This document shows, piece after piece, positions 27,723-36,238 of a stretch of 64,000 nt of DNA. The stretch's first letter is position 1. Each line of letters begins with the position of its first letter. The position numbers were made by a program, and so were the translations under genes. Under the pieces are notes generated by a model. That model searched no databases. It saw only the letters and a list, made by a program, of their open reading frames with translations, and was not told where the DNA came from. This DNA comes from Nonomuraea roseoviolacea subsp. carminata (GTDB taxonomy: Bacteria; Actinomycetota; Actinomycetes; Streptosporangiales; Streptosporangiaceae), in NCBI RefSeq assembly GCF_024172185.1, contig NZ_JAMZEC010000001.1, positions 1,798,001 to 1,862,000 on the forward strand, given 5' to 3'.

Positions 27723-28260
27723 GCGGCGGCGGAGCGGCGACCCCGAGAGCCGGCGGGGCGGCGAGCCCGAAAGCCGTCGGGGCGGCGGCGAGCCAGGGCG
27801 GTCCGGGGCGTCCTGGAGCGACGAGGAGGTCCTGGCGGAGCTGGCCGTCGCGATGCGGGCGGTCGAGGAGGTGCCGCGGGAGGTCGTCGCGTCGGCGCAG
27901 GCGGCGTTCACCTGGCGCTCCATCGACGACGAGCTGGCCCGGCTGGCCTACGACTCCGAGACGGACGGGGAGCGGACGGCCGCGCTCACCCGGTCGGAGT
28001 CGGCGCCGCTGCGGGCGCTCACGTTCGTCTGCCAGTCGCTGACGATCGAGCTGGAGGTGGCCGGCGACGCCCTCGTCGGCCAGATCGTGCCGGGCCAGGT
28101 GACCGACATCGACGTGCGCGTCCTGTCAGGCGTCACGGCCACGGTGCGCAGCGACGAGGTGGGCGGTTTCACGATCAGGCCCATCCCGGATCACCCGTTC
28201 CACCTGCAGTGCCGCACCGGCGACGGGGTCCGGGTGTCGACGAGCTGGATCACTCTCTGA
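27715..28260 (+). CDS. Small sigma-factor-linked protein of unknown function
   Basis: A 181-residue protein with a disordered Arg/Gly/Glu-rich start (about 1-33). A helical segment follows (EEVLAELAVAMRAVEEVPREVV), then an all-beta C-terminal part (about 95-181) resembling a carboxypeptidase regulatory-like beta-sandwich (LVGQIVPGQVTDIDV, TIRPIPDHPFHL). No membrane helix and no Cys-rich zinc motif. Translation is coupled to the sigma gene by overlap. It may be a cytoplasmic sigma regulator; this is inference. Confidence 0.75.
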   Translation: MSERRRSGDPESRRGGEPESRRGGGEPGRSGASWSDEEVLAELAVAMRAVEEVPREVVASAQAAFTWRSIDDELARLAYDSETDGERTAALTRSESAPLRALTFVCQSLTIELEVAGDALVGQIVPGQVTDIDVRVLSGVTATVRSDEVGGFTIRPIPDHPFHLQCRTGDGVRVSTSWITL

Positions 28261-28330
28261 CGGAGCGGTGTATCAGGGGACCGCCCGCGCCCTCTCTCCA
28301 TACGAGCCGCCGTACCGAAGGAGGAACGCC

Positions 28331-29629
28331 ATGCCGTACGCCGAGGGCGCCACGAGGACCGACCGCTACCTCGACGACCAGCTCGTGGCCGAGACCCGGG
28401 ACGAGGGGCCGGTCCTGGCCGAGCTGGAGGGCTTCCTGGCCGCGCCGCCCGACCGGGATCTCGTGCTCGGCCTGACCAGGGTCCAGGTGGGCGATCTCAG
28501 CCGCTTCCCCTTCGACCGGGACCTGGACCAGCGGATGATCGCCGAGGCCCGCGCCGCGGGGCTGCCGCCGGGCGCGCCGCCGCCGAGCGACCTCGACCGG
28601 CTGCTGTTCCACCTGCGCGACCGGCTGCGCAACGGCTCCTGGGTGCCGCGCATGGCCAAGGTCCGCATGCACGCCGACGGCCTGCCGTACACGGGCGGAC
28701 TCGACGGCAACCCGCGGCGGCTGGCCGGCGAGCCCGACGTGGTCATCCCGGCCCGCTCGACCTACCAGGGCCCCCGCGTGCGGGTCGGCATCCTGGACGG
28801 CGCCTTCTACCGCCACCCCGCCCTGGCCGGGCACTACCTGGCCGACTCGGCGGCGTTCGGCGAGCAGGAACGCCCCGACCCGCCCGCCACGATGGGGCAC
28901 GCCGTCCACCTGGCCGGGATCGTGGCCCGGCAGGCGCCCGGGGCCGACATCGTGATCCGCCAGGCGCTGAACGAGGAGAACCAGGTCGACTCGTGGGCGC
29001 TGGCCAAGGCGATGGTGCTGTTCAGGGGCGAGGTGGACATCCTGCTCACCGCGCTCGGCGGCACCACCTGGGACGGCAGGGCGCCGTTCGTGCTGGAACG
29101 GGCCGAGTCGCGGCTGGGGTGCCTGCACGTGGCCAGCGCCGGCAACTGGGGGCTGCCCGTGACACGGCCGTACCCGAGCCCGACGCGCGACAGCACGATC
29201 TACCCGGCCGCCCTGCCCGGAGTGATCGCCGTGGGCGCCCTGGACGAGAAGGGCGAGCGGGCGCCGTACTCCCAGTCGGCGCCGTGGATCAGCCTCATGG
29301 CGCCCGGGGAGCACGACGGGTTGTTCCTGCGCCGGGCGTCGCTGGTGGAGCGCAACGCCCAGGGGGTGCTGGTCGTCAGCGCGTACGAGCGGCCCGTGGA
29401 CTTCGGCGGCTACGCGAGCTGGTCGGGCACGTCGGCCGCCGCGGCGTACGCGACGGGCGCGCTGGCCGCCCTGGTGACGGCCCTGGGCGGGACCGCCCAG
29501 GAGGCGGCCGAGACGCTGCTGTCGGGCGACCCCGGGCTGGCGGGGCGGGTTCCGGCGACCGGGGGCATCCGCCGGTACTCGGCGCGGCAGGACGCCTACG
29601 CGCCCGAGGCCGCCTCCGCCGCCTACTGA
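28331..29629 (+). CDS. S8 subtilisin-like serine peptidase
   Basis: A 432-residue subtilase. The triad is visible: Asp in VGILDGAF (about 156), His in MGHAVHLAG (about 190) and Ser in SGTSAAAAY (about 368). The oxyanion Asn is in ASAGNWG. There is no signal peptide, which is unusual for subtilases and suggests a cytoplasmic enzyme. About 150 N-terminal residues precede the catalytic part and may act as a pro- or partner domain. The ATG at 28331 follows GAAGGAGG. It lies 70 bases after the small sigma-linked gene. Confidence 0.9.
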   Translation: MPYAEGATRTDRYLDDQLVAETRDEGPVLAELEGFLAAPPDRDLVLGLTRVQVGDLSRFPFDRDLDQRMIAEARAAGLPPGAPPPSDLDRLLFHLRDRLRNGSWVPRMAKVRMHADGLPYTGGLDGNPRRLAGEPDVVIPARSTYQGPRVRVGILDGAFYRHPALAGHYLADSAAFGEQERPDPPATMGHAVHLAGIVARQAPGADIVIRQALNEENQVDSWALAKAMVLFRGEVDILLTALGGTTWDGRAPFVLERAESRLGCLHVASAGNWGLPVTRPYPSPTRDSTIYPAALPGVIAVGALDEKGERAPYSQSAPWISLMAPGEHDGLFLRRASLVERNAQGVLVVSAYERPVDFGGYASWSGTSAAAAYATGALAALVTALGGTAQEAAETLLSGDPGLAGRVPATGGIRRYSARQDAYAPEAASAAY

Positions 29630-29680
29630 CGCGCGGGCATGCCTCCTGACGCGCGGGCACGCCTGCCGACGCCGGGCGCC
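29621..29680. repeat. 20-bp repeat over the subtilase stop codon
   Basis: GCCTACTGACGCGCGGGCAT (29621-29640), which holds the stop, is followed directly by a near copy with TGA and then a weaker third copy. Confidence 0.8.
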
Positions 29681-29740
29681 CCTGCCGCCTGATGGCGAGG
29701 GCGCCTCCCCGCCCGGGTCAGGTCAGGTCAGGTTGGGCGC

Positions 29741-29827
29741 GGTCAGGGCGGGCGCGGTCAGGGCGTCTCGGTCAGGGCGGGCGCGGTCAGGGCGTCTCGG
29801 TCAGGGCGGGCGCGGTCAGGGCGTCTC
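29741..29827. repeat. 29-bp tandem repeat, three copies
   Basis: Three exact 29-base units beginning GGTCAGGGCGGGCGCGG fill 29741-29827. The stop codon of the minus-strand DUF6789-like gene (29816-29818) lies inside the last unit. There are no spacers, so this is not a CRISPR array. Confidence 0.92.
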
Positions 29828-30268
29828 GGTCGCGCGGTGGTCGAGGCGGTTGACGGCGTTCGCCAGGGCCAGGCCGTAGACGACGTGGCCGGCCGCCATC
29901 ACGGCCTGGCGGCCGGGCCGGTCGCGGTGGGCCGACGGCAGGGTCGTGAGCTTGGGCACCCACCCGGCGTAGCTGGCGTACCAGATCGCCAGCCCGTACA
30001 GGACGCCGAGCGGCACCCGCCCCCGGCCGCGGGTCAGTGCGCCGAACAGCGCGCCGGACCCGATCCCGAACGCGAAGTGGGCCACCGTCGCCAGCACCCC
30101 CTCCCCCGGCTTGGGCTTGCGCGGGTGACCGGGCAGGATCGCGCGGACGATGCGCTTGGGCGGCTGGTCCCCCATCAGGCCGGCGCGCTGGCCGGCCACC
30201 ATGACCGTGCTCATCGCCGCCGTGGCGAGGGCTCCGCCGACGGCTCCGTTCACGAGATGTCGCAGCAT
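29816..30268 (-). CDS. DUF6789-like small membrane protein
   Basis: A 150-residue membrane protein with about three or four helices (for example VNGAVGGALATAAMSTVMVA and VLYGLAIWYASYAGWVP). The family is uncharacterised. It is divergent from the Ser/Thr kinase gene, with 61 bases between starts. Its stop lies in a tandem repeat. Confidence 0.72.
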   Translation of the reverse strand: MLRHLVNGAVGGALATAAMSTVMVAGQRAGLMGDQPPKRIVRAILPGHPRKPKPGEGVLATVAHFAFGIGSGALFGALTRGRGRVPLGVLYGLAIWYASYAGWVPKLTTLPSAHRDRPGRQAVMAAGHVVYGLALANAVNRLDHRATETP

Positions 30269-30329
30269 GCCGTACCGGCTGCCCGGGAGCCTGATCGGGA
30301 AACCGGGCCCGCACGCTACGCTTCCGCGG

Positions 30330-31970
30330 GTGTCGGAAATATCCGTCCCCGGGTACGAGATCCGCGGCGTGCTCGGGCAGGGCGGCTTCGGCGTCGTCTA
30401 CCGGGCCCAGCAGACGTCGGTGGGCCGCGAGGTCGCGCTCAAGGTCGACAACCGCGTCCTGCTGTCCGAGCGGGACCGGCGCCGCTTCATGCGCGAGGTC
30501 ACGGCCGCGGGCGCGCTGTCCGGGCACCCGCACGTGGTGCCCGTCTACGACGCCGGGCTGCTGCCGGACGGCCGGCCGTACATGGTGCTGGAGCTGTGCC
30601 CCGGCGGGTCGCTCAAGGGACGGCTGCTCGCCCCGGCGGACGCGCGCGACGTCGGCGTCCGGATCGCCGACGCGCTGGCGGCGGCGCACGCCCAGGGCGT
30701 GCTGCACCGGGACGTCAAGCCGGCCAACCTCCTGCTCAACCGGTACGGCCGGGTCGCGCTGTCCGACTTCGGGCTGGCCACGATGCCCTCCGGGCCCGGC
30801 CTGGACAGCTCGGTCCCGGACAGCTCGGTCACCCGCGAGTCGCTGACGCCCGCCTACGCGCCGCCGGAGGCGTTCGAGCTGGCCGAGCCCACGCCGGCCG
30901 CCGACGTCTACTCGCTCGCGGCGACCGTCTACGCGCTCATGTCGGGACGCCCGCCGCGCTTCCCGGAGAGCGGCGTGCCGCATCTGGCGGTGATCCTCGC
31001 GCTGCACCGCCTGCCGGTGCCGGACCTGCCGGGGGTGCCGCCGGCGCTGACGGCGGTGCTGCGGCGGGCGCTGGCCTCCGACCCGCGCGAGCGCACCCCG
31101 GACGCGGCCGCCCTGCGCGACGAGCTCGCCGCCGTGCCCCTGGGGCCCGCCTCGCCCGCCCACGCCCCGTCCGCCGCCCCCTCCGCAGCCCCGGGACCTT
31201 CGTTCCCCGCCGCGCCGCACCTCTCAGGCAGCCGTTCCTCCCCCGCCGCGCCGCACCCCTCAGGCCCCGCGCTCGCCGCCGCGCCGCACCTCTCCAACCC
31301 CTCGCTCCCGGCCGCCGAGACGGACGGGCGCGGCCCGGGGCGGCGGCGCGATCCCCGGGAGGGCGACACCGAGGCGCCGGCCCGGCACGGCGTCTCCCGG
31401 CTGATCCTGACGCTCGTGACCGTCCTCGCGATCGCCTCGGCGACCGGCGTCGGCGTGCTCGTGTACGACCGCATCGCCGGCGACCCGCCCGCCCGCTCGT
31501 CCGTCGCCGATCCGCAGGATGCGGGAACCAGCCGCCCCGAGAAGGGCCCGTTCGGCGATCTGGAGACCTACACCGAGGGCTGCCCGGCGGCGGCCGCGGC
31601 GGCCGGAGCGGCGTGCGTGAAGGAGGCCGAGTGCTGGGGCGGCCTCGTCATCATCGCGGGCGACACCACGGCCCGGCGCCTCGGCTGCGAGGAGACGCAC
31701 TCCTGGGAGACGTACGCGGTGGCGCCGATCCCGGACGACTCCATGAGCTACGACTACCGCGACCTGTCCCGGCACCCCGCGGTGAAGCGGGTGTGCTCGT
31801 CACGCGTGCTGCTGGCCTCGCGCAACACCGCCGCGAAGGGCCGGCGGCGGGTGTGGCGGCCGGAGGTGATGCCGCCGTCGGCGGCGCAGTTCACGGCCGG
31901 GGCGCGCTTCTACCGGTGCGTGGGCGGCGTGGAGGCCACCGAGGTCAGGCGCGCCTTCTTCCACCGCTGA
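30330..31970 (+). CDS. Membrane Ser/Thr protein kinase with Cys-rich outer domain
   Basis: A 546-residue Hanks-type kinase. The N-terminal kinase domain has the glycine loop GQGGFGVVY, the Lys in VALKVD, HRDVKPANLL, DFG and an APPEAFELAEPTPAADVYS region. A Pro/Ala-rich linker with SxAPH-type repeats follows, then one membrane helix (SRLILTLVTVLAIASATGVG). The outer domain of about 140 residues has six Cys and GCEETHSWETYAV, similar to septum-formation/DUF4190-linked sensor domains. The GTG at 30330 (VSEISVPGYEIRG) is the natural start. Confidence 0.9.
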   Translation: MSEISVPGYEIRGVLGQGGFGVVYRAQQTSVGREVALKVDNRVLLSERDRRRFMREVTAAGALSGHPHVVPVYDAGLLPDGRPYMVLELCPGGSLKGRLLAPADARDVGVRIADALAAAHAQGVLHRDVKPANLLLNRYGRVALSDFGLATMPSGPGLDSSVPDSSVTRESLTPAYAPPEAFELAEPTPAADVYSLAATVYALMSGRPPRFPESGVPHLAVILALHRLPVPDLPGVPPALTAVLRRALASDPRERTPDAAALRDELAAVPLGPASPAHAPSAAPSAAPGPSFPAAPHLSGSRSSPAAPHPSGPALAAAPHLSNPSLPAAETDGRGPGRRRDPREGDTEAPARHGVSRLILTLVTVLAIASATGVGVLVYDRIAGDPPARSSVADPQDAGTSRPEKGPFGDLETYTEGCPAAAAAAGAACVKEAECWGGLVIIAGDTTARRLGCEETHSWETYAVAPIPDDSMSYDYRDLSRHPAVKRVCSSRVLLASRNTAAKGRRRVWRPEVMPPSAAQFTAGARFYRCVGGVEATEVRRAFFHR

Positions 31971-31993
31971 CCCACCGCTGACCCACCGTTGAC
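31961..31993. repeat. 11-bp tandem repeat over the kinase stop codon
   Basis: CCACCGCTGAC occurs at 31961 and 31972, with CCACCGTTGAC at 31983. Each unit carries TGA; the first is the kinase stop. Confidence 0.88.
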
Positions 31994-32014
31994 CCCGGAT
32001 GCCCGTACGGCGCG

Positions 32015-33028
32015 TCAGGGACGCAGCGGCGCGGTGCTCTCGCGGACGATCAGCTCCGTGGCCAGCTCCACGCGCCGCGACTCCGGCAGCTCGCCCCGTC
32101 CCATCGCGAGCACCGTGCGGGTGGCCAGCGCGGCCATCTCCTGCAACGGCTGGCGGACGGTGGTCAGCGGCGGCCAGGCCGAACGGGCGAGCGGCAGGTC
32201 GTCGAAGCCGACCACGCTGAGGTCCTCCGGCACCCGCAGGCCGCGCTGCCGGGCGGCCTCGAACACGCCGAACGCCTGCAGGTCGCTGCCCGCGAAGATG
32301 GCTGTGGGCGGGTCGTCGAGCGACAGCAGGGCGTGGCCGTTGTCGTGGCCGGAGTCGACGAGGAAGGTGCCGCGCCGGATCAGCTCGGGCGCGACCGGCA
32401 TGCCGGCGGTCTCCAGGGCGGCGCGGTAGCCGTCGATGCGGGCCTGGCTGCACAGCATGTCGGCGGGACCGCTGATCATGGCGATGCGGCGGTGGCCGAG
32501 CTCGACGAGGTGGCGGGTGGCGGCCAGGCCGCCGTTCCAGTTGGTGGCGCCGACCGAGACGACGCCGGGCGCCGGCTCCCCCTCGGGATCGACGACCACG
32601 AACGGCAGCGAGCGGGCGCGGAGCTGATCCTGCACCCCGGTAGACAGGCGTGAGGCGACGATGACGACGCCGTCGGTGCGGCGGCCGGCCAGGCGCTCCA
32701 TCCAGTCGCGGCCGGGTCCGGCGTGGGTGTGCAGGACGGACATGACCAGGCTGGCCCCGGCCTCGTGGGCGGCGCTCTCGGCGCCCCGGACGATCTCCAT
32801 GGCCCACGGCGACTCGATCTCGGCGAAGACGAGGTCGACGAGCCCGGCGGGGGTGTCGCCGGTGCTGGCGCGCCGCTGGTAGCCGTGCTGCTGGAGCAGC
32901 CGCTCGACGCGGGAGCGGGTCGCGGGCGCGACCTCGGGACGGCCGTTGATGACCTTGGAGACCGTGGGGATGGACACCCCGGCCTCCTCGGCTATCAGGG
33001 CGATCGTCACCCGTCTCTTCGCTGACAT
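32015..33028 (-). CDS. LacI-family repressor of the adjacent sugar operon
   Basis: A 337-residue LacI/GalR protein. The helix-turn-helix reads TIALIAEEAGVSIPTVSKVI and the hinge is ATRSRVERLL. The periplasmic-binding-protein-like core carries IFAGSDLQAFGVFEAARQRG and LSVVGFDDLPLA. It is divergent from the ABC importer operon. Two near-identical palindromes in the shared intergenic region are probably its operators, giving autoregulation and control of the importer. Confidence 0.93.
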   Translation of the reverse strand: MSAKRRVTIALIAEEAGVSIPTVSKVINGRPEVAPATRSRVERLLQQHGYQRRASTGDTPAGLVDLVFAEIESPWAMEIVRGAESAAHEAGASLVMSVLHTHAGPGRDWMERLAGRRTDGVVIVASRLSTGVQDQLRARSLPFVVVDPEGEPAPGVVSVGATNWNGGLAATRHLVELGHRRIAMISGPADMLCSQARIDGYRAALETAGMPVAPELIRRGTFLVDSGHDNGHALLSLDDPPTAIFAGSDLQAFGVFEAARQRGLRVPEDLSVVGFDDLPLARSAWPPLTTVRQPLQEMAALATRTVLAMGRGELPESRRVELATELIVRESTAPLRP

Positions 33029-33042
33029 GGGTCCACAGTGTA

Positions 33043-33055
33043 CCGAAAGTTTCGG
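33043..33055. promoter_or_regulatory. LacI-type operator 1
   Basis: CCGAAAGTTTCGG is a 13-base palindrome around a central G, 15 bases before the repressor start. The core CGAAA-N-TTTCG is of the type described for LacI regulators of xylobiose-like importers in streptomycetes (recalled). Confidence 0.8.
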
Positions 33056-33138
33056 CGGAGCGCCGCTCCTGTTGCTGCTATTGACGCGTAACAGCCCGTT
33101 TACCTATGCTCCGGTCAGCGAAATTATCGGGGGGTCTG

Positions 33139-33151
33139 ACGAAACTTTCGG
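33139..33151. promoter_or_regulatory. LacI-type operator 2
   Basis: ACGAAACTTTCGG repeats the CGAAA-N-TTTCG core of operator 1, 19 bases before the binding-protein start, where a bound repressor would block transcription. Confidence 0.8.
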
Positions 33152-33169
33152 CCTGAGGAGAGAACCCCT

Positions 33170-34462
33170 ATGGGAGGACGCGGTTTCCTGCTGATCGCGA
33201 CGGCCGTACTCGTCGCCGGATGCGGTGGCGGCGGAGGCGGAGGCGGCGCGACCGAGCCGAAGCAGAGCCAGGCGGGCTCACCGGCCAAGGTGACGGTCGA
33301 GCTGTGGCACCTGTCGACCACCGAGCCGATGAAGACGATCATGGCTGAACGGGCCAAGGAGTTCATGGCCAAGCACCCCAACGTCACCATCAAGGCCACC
33401 GTCCTCGAGAACGAGGCGTACAAGTCGAAGATCACGACCCTCACCCAGTCCGGCAAGGCGCCCGACGTCTTCGCCACGTGGGGCGGCGGGGTCCTCAAGC
33501 AGCAGATCGACGCGGACCTGGTCAAGGACCTCTCCGCCGACGTCGCCCCGATCCTCGGCGGCTTCACCAAGGCGTCGCTGGCCGCCTACCAGTTCGACGG
33601 CAAGACCTACGGCCTGCCGACCGACATCGGCATGGTCGGCTTCTGGTACAACAAGAAGCTCTTCGCCAAGGCCGGCATCCAGCAGCCGCCCGCCACCTGG
33701 GCCGAGCTCCTCGACGACGTCAAGAAGCTCAAGGCGGCCGGCACCACCCCGATCGCGCTGGCCGGCAAGGAGAAGTGGCCGGGCCACTACTACTGGGCCT
33801 ACCTGGCCATGCGCATCGGCGGCGTGCCGGCGCTCCAGCAGGCCGCGACCGACAAGAACTTCACCACCCCCGACTTCGTGGCCGCCGGGCAGCAGCTCAA
33901 GGCGCTGGCCGACCTCCAGCCGTTCCAGAAGGGCTTCCTCGGCGCCGGCTACTCCACCCCCGACGGGCAGTCCGCGAGCGTCTCCAACGGCAAGGCAGCC
34001 ATGGAGCTGATGGGCCAGTGGGCGCCGGCCGTGCAGAAGTCGTCGGGCAAGGGCCTCGGCGACGACCTCGGCTTCTTCCCCTTCCCGGCGGTCGACGGCG
34101 GCAAGGGCGCGGTCACCGACGCGTTCGGCGGTGGCGGCGGCCTGGCCGTGGGCGCGGACGCGCCGCCGGAGGCGGTGGAGTTCGTCAAGTTCTTCGACGA
34201 GATGGCCAACCACAGCAGGGCCGTCGAGAAGGGCGGCGTGCTGCCCGTGCTCCAGGGCGAGGAGAGCGCCGTCAAGGACCCGAACCTCAAGGTCGTCGCG
34301 GAGTCCCTGGCGAAGGCGACCGGCTTCCAGCTCTACCTCGACCAGGCGTACCCGCCCGCGGTCGGCGCGGAGGTGAACGACAGCGTCGCCCAGCTCATCG
34401 CGGGCACCAAGACGCCGCAGCAGGTCGCCGAGGCCGTCACGGAAGTGGCCAAGAGCGAATGA
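33170..34462 (+). CDS. ABC sugar-binding lipoprotein
   Basis: A 430-residue extracellular solute-binding protein of family 1. The signal peptide ends in the lipobox LVAGC, followed by a Gly-rich tether. Typical features are VELWHLSTTEPMKTI near the start, YNKKLFAKAGI and TWAELLDDVKKL. It delivers an oligosaccharide to the two permeases that follow. The ribosome site GAGGAGA precedes the ATG. No ATPase gene is present, so a shared MsiK-like ATPase elsewhere is likely. Confidence 0.93.
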   Translation: MGGRGFLLIATAVLVAGCGGGGGGGGATEPKQSQAGSPAKVTVELWHLSTTEPMKTIMAERAKEFMAKHPNVTIKATVLENEAYKSKITTLTQSGKAPDVFATWGGGVLKQQIDADLVKDLSADVAPILGGFTKASLAAYQFDGKTYGLPTDIGMVGFWYNKKLFAKAGIQQPPATWAELLDDVKKLKAAGTTPIALAGKEKWPGHYYWAYLAMRIGGVPALQQAATDKNFTTPDFVAAGQQLKALADLQPFQKGFLGAGYSTPDGQSASVSNGKAAMELMGQWAPAVQKSSGKGLGDDLGFFPFPAVDGGKGAVTDAFGGGGGLAVGADAPPEAVEFVKFFDEMANHSRAVEKGGVLPVLQGEESAVKDPNLKVVAESLAKATGFQLYLDQAYPPAVGAEVNDSVAQLIAGTKTPQQVAEAVTEVAKSE

Positions 34463-35421
34463 CGACGCTCACGCGCGGGCGGCAGGCGCCCGCGCCCGCG
34501 GCCCGCGCCCGGCCGCCACGGCGCAGGCGCCGGCCCTGGATGACCATCACGCTGTTCGTGCTGCCGGCCCTGGTGCTGTTCCTGCTGCTGGTCGTCGCGC
34601 CGATCGCGGTCGCGCTGTACGCCAGCGCGTTCAAGTGGAACGGCTTCGGCGGCCTGCCGACGAACTTCGTCGGCTGGGACAACTTCACCCGGCTCTTCGG
34701 CACCGAGGTCTTCCGGCAGGACGTCTGGCACCTGGGCGTGATCATCCTGCTGTCGCTGGGCGTGCAGCTTCCGTTTTCGCTGGCCATCGCCATGCTGCTG
34801 CACCGGCGGGTGCGCGGGCGGGCCGTCTACCGGCTGGTGTTCTTCGCGCCGTACGTGCTGTCGGAGGTCATCACCGGCGTGCTGTTCTCGCTGCTCCTGT
34901 CGCCGGACGCCGGGCTGGCCAACCAGCTCCTCGGCGCGTTCGGGTTGGAGTCGGCGTGGCTGGCCGACACGGGCACCGTGCTGCCGTCGGTGTTCCTCGT
35001 CATGACGTGGAAGTACTTCGGCTTCCACATGATGATCTACCTGGCGGGGCGGCAGAACATCCCCGAGGAGCTGATCGAGGCCGCGCAGATCGACGGCGCC
35101 ACGCCGTGGCGGGTGTTCCGCCACGTCACGCTGCCGCTGCTCGGCCCCACGATCCGGATCAGCGTCTTCCTGTCCGTCATCTACACGATCCAGCTCTTCG
35201 ACCTGGTGTGGATCCTCACCGAGGGCGGCCCGTCGCACGCCTCGGAGACCATGGCGGTCACGATGATGGAGTTCGGCTTCGGCCGCAACCAGGTGGGCTA
35301 CGCCAGCGCGATCAGCGTGGTGATGTTCGGGCTGAGCCTCGTCTTCGCGCTGGTCTACCAGCGGTTCGTGATGCGCCGCGACCTGGAGGGCGCGGCGACG
35401 TCGATGGGAGACCACCGGTGA
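34459..35421 (+). CDS. ABC sugar permease, MalF type
   Basis: A 320-residue inner-membrane permease with six helices. The EAA loop is seen in EELIEAAQIDGATPWRVFRH. ATGA overlaps the binding-protein stop, so translation is coupled. A basic Arg/Pro-rich N-terminus precedes the first helix (TLFVLPALVLFLLLVVAPIA). Confidence 0.93.
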   Translation: MTTLTRGRQAPAPAARARPPRRRRRPWMTITLFVLPALVLFLLLVVAPIAVALYASAFKWNGFGGLPTNFVGWDNFTRLFGTEVFRQDVWHLGVIILLSLGVQLPFSLAIAMLLHRRVRGRAVYRLVFFAPYVLSEVITGVLFSLLLSPDAGLANQLLGAFGLESAWLADTGTVLPSVFLVMTWKYFGFHMMIYLAGRQNIPEELIEAAQIDGATPWRVFRHVTLPLLGPTIRISVFLSVIYTIQLFDLVWILTEGGPSHASETMAVTMMEFGFGRNQVGYASAISVVMFGLSLVFALVYQRFVMRRDLEGAATSMGDHR

Positions 35422-36236
35422 GACGCACGACCCTTCCCCTGCACGCGGTCGCCTGGATCGTGGGCGCGTTCATCCTCGTGCCGATCGTGTACGCGCTGCT
35501 CGGCGGCTTCAAGAGCACCGACCAGCTCTCCACCAACCCGTTCGGCCTGCCCGACCCGTGGGTGACGGAGAACTACACGCAGGTGCTCGGCTCGGGTTCG
35601 TTCTGGCGGCAGCTCTGGAACAGCACGTTCATCGCGGTGGCGACCACGGCGATCGTGGTGCTGCTGTCGGCGATGGCGGCCTACGTGTTCGCCCGCTTCG
35701 CCTTCCGGGGGCGTGAGCTGCTGTTCACGGTCTTCACCGTGGGGCTGATGTTCCCGTTCGCGGTGGCCATCCTGCCGATCTTCGTGATGCTGCGCACCCT
35801 CGGCCTGCTCGACAACCCGCTCGGGGTGATCCTCACGCAGGCCGCGTTCGGGCTGCCGCTGACGATCATCATCCTGCGCGGCTTCTTCCGCAGCGTCCCC
35901 GGCGAGATCGAGGAGGCCGCCACCATCGACGGCTGCACGCCGTTCGGGTTCTTCTGGCGGATCCTGCTGCCGATGGCCCGCCCGGCGCTGGCCACCGTCT
36001 CGGTGCTGGCCGTCGTCGGGAGCTGGAACAACTTCATGCTGCCGCTGGTGGTCTTCAGCGACGAGGCGGCGTGGACGCTGCCGCTGGGCGTCCAGCAGTT
36101 CCAGGGCCAGTACACCTCGGACATCGCGCGGGTGCTCGCCTACCTGGTGCTGGCCATGCTGCCGGCGCTGGGCTTCTACGCCGTCGCCGAGCGGCACCTC
36201 ATCGGCGGACTGACCGCGGGAGCGACGAAAGGGTGA
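35418..36236 (+). CDS. ABC sugar permease, MalG type
   Basis: A 272-residue permease with six helices. Its EAA loop reads GEIEEAATIDGCTPFGFFWR. GTGA overlaps the previous stop; the longer upstream frame is antisense to the first permease and was dropped. It pairs with the MalF-type subunit. Confidence 0.92.
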   Translation: MRRTTLPLHAVAWIVGAFILVPIVYALLGGFKSTDQLSTNPFGLPDPWVTENYTQVLGSGSFWRQLWNSTFIAVATTAIVVLLSAMAAYVFARFAFRGRELLFTVFTVGLMFPFAVAILPIFVMLRTLGLLDNPLGVILTQAAFGLPLTIIILRGFFRSVPGEIEEAATIDGCTPFGFFWRILLPMARPALATVSVLAVVGSWNNFMLPLVVFSDEAAWTLPLGVQQFQGQYTSDIARVLAYLVLAMLPALGFYAVAERHLIGGLTAGATKG

Positions 36237-36238
36237 CC

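Noticed and set aside
29741..29827. 29-bp repeats as a CRISPR array
   Set aside because: Repeats are directly adjacent without spacers and no cas genes are present.
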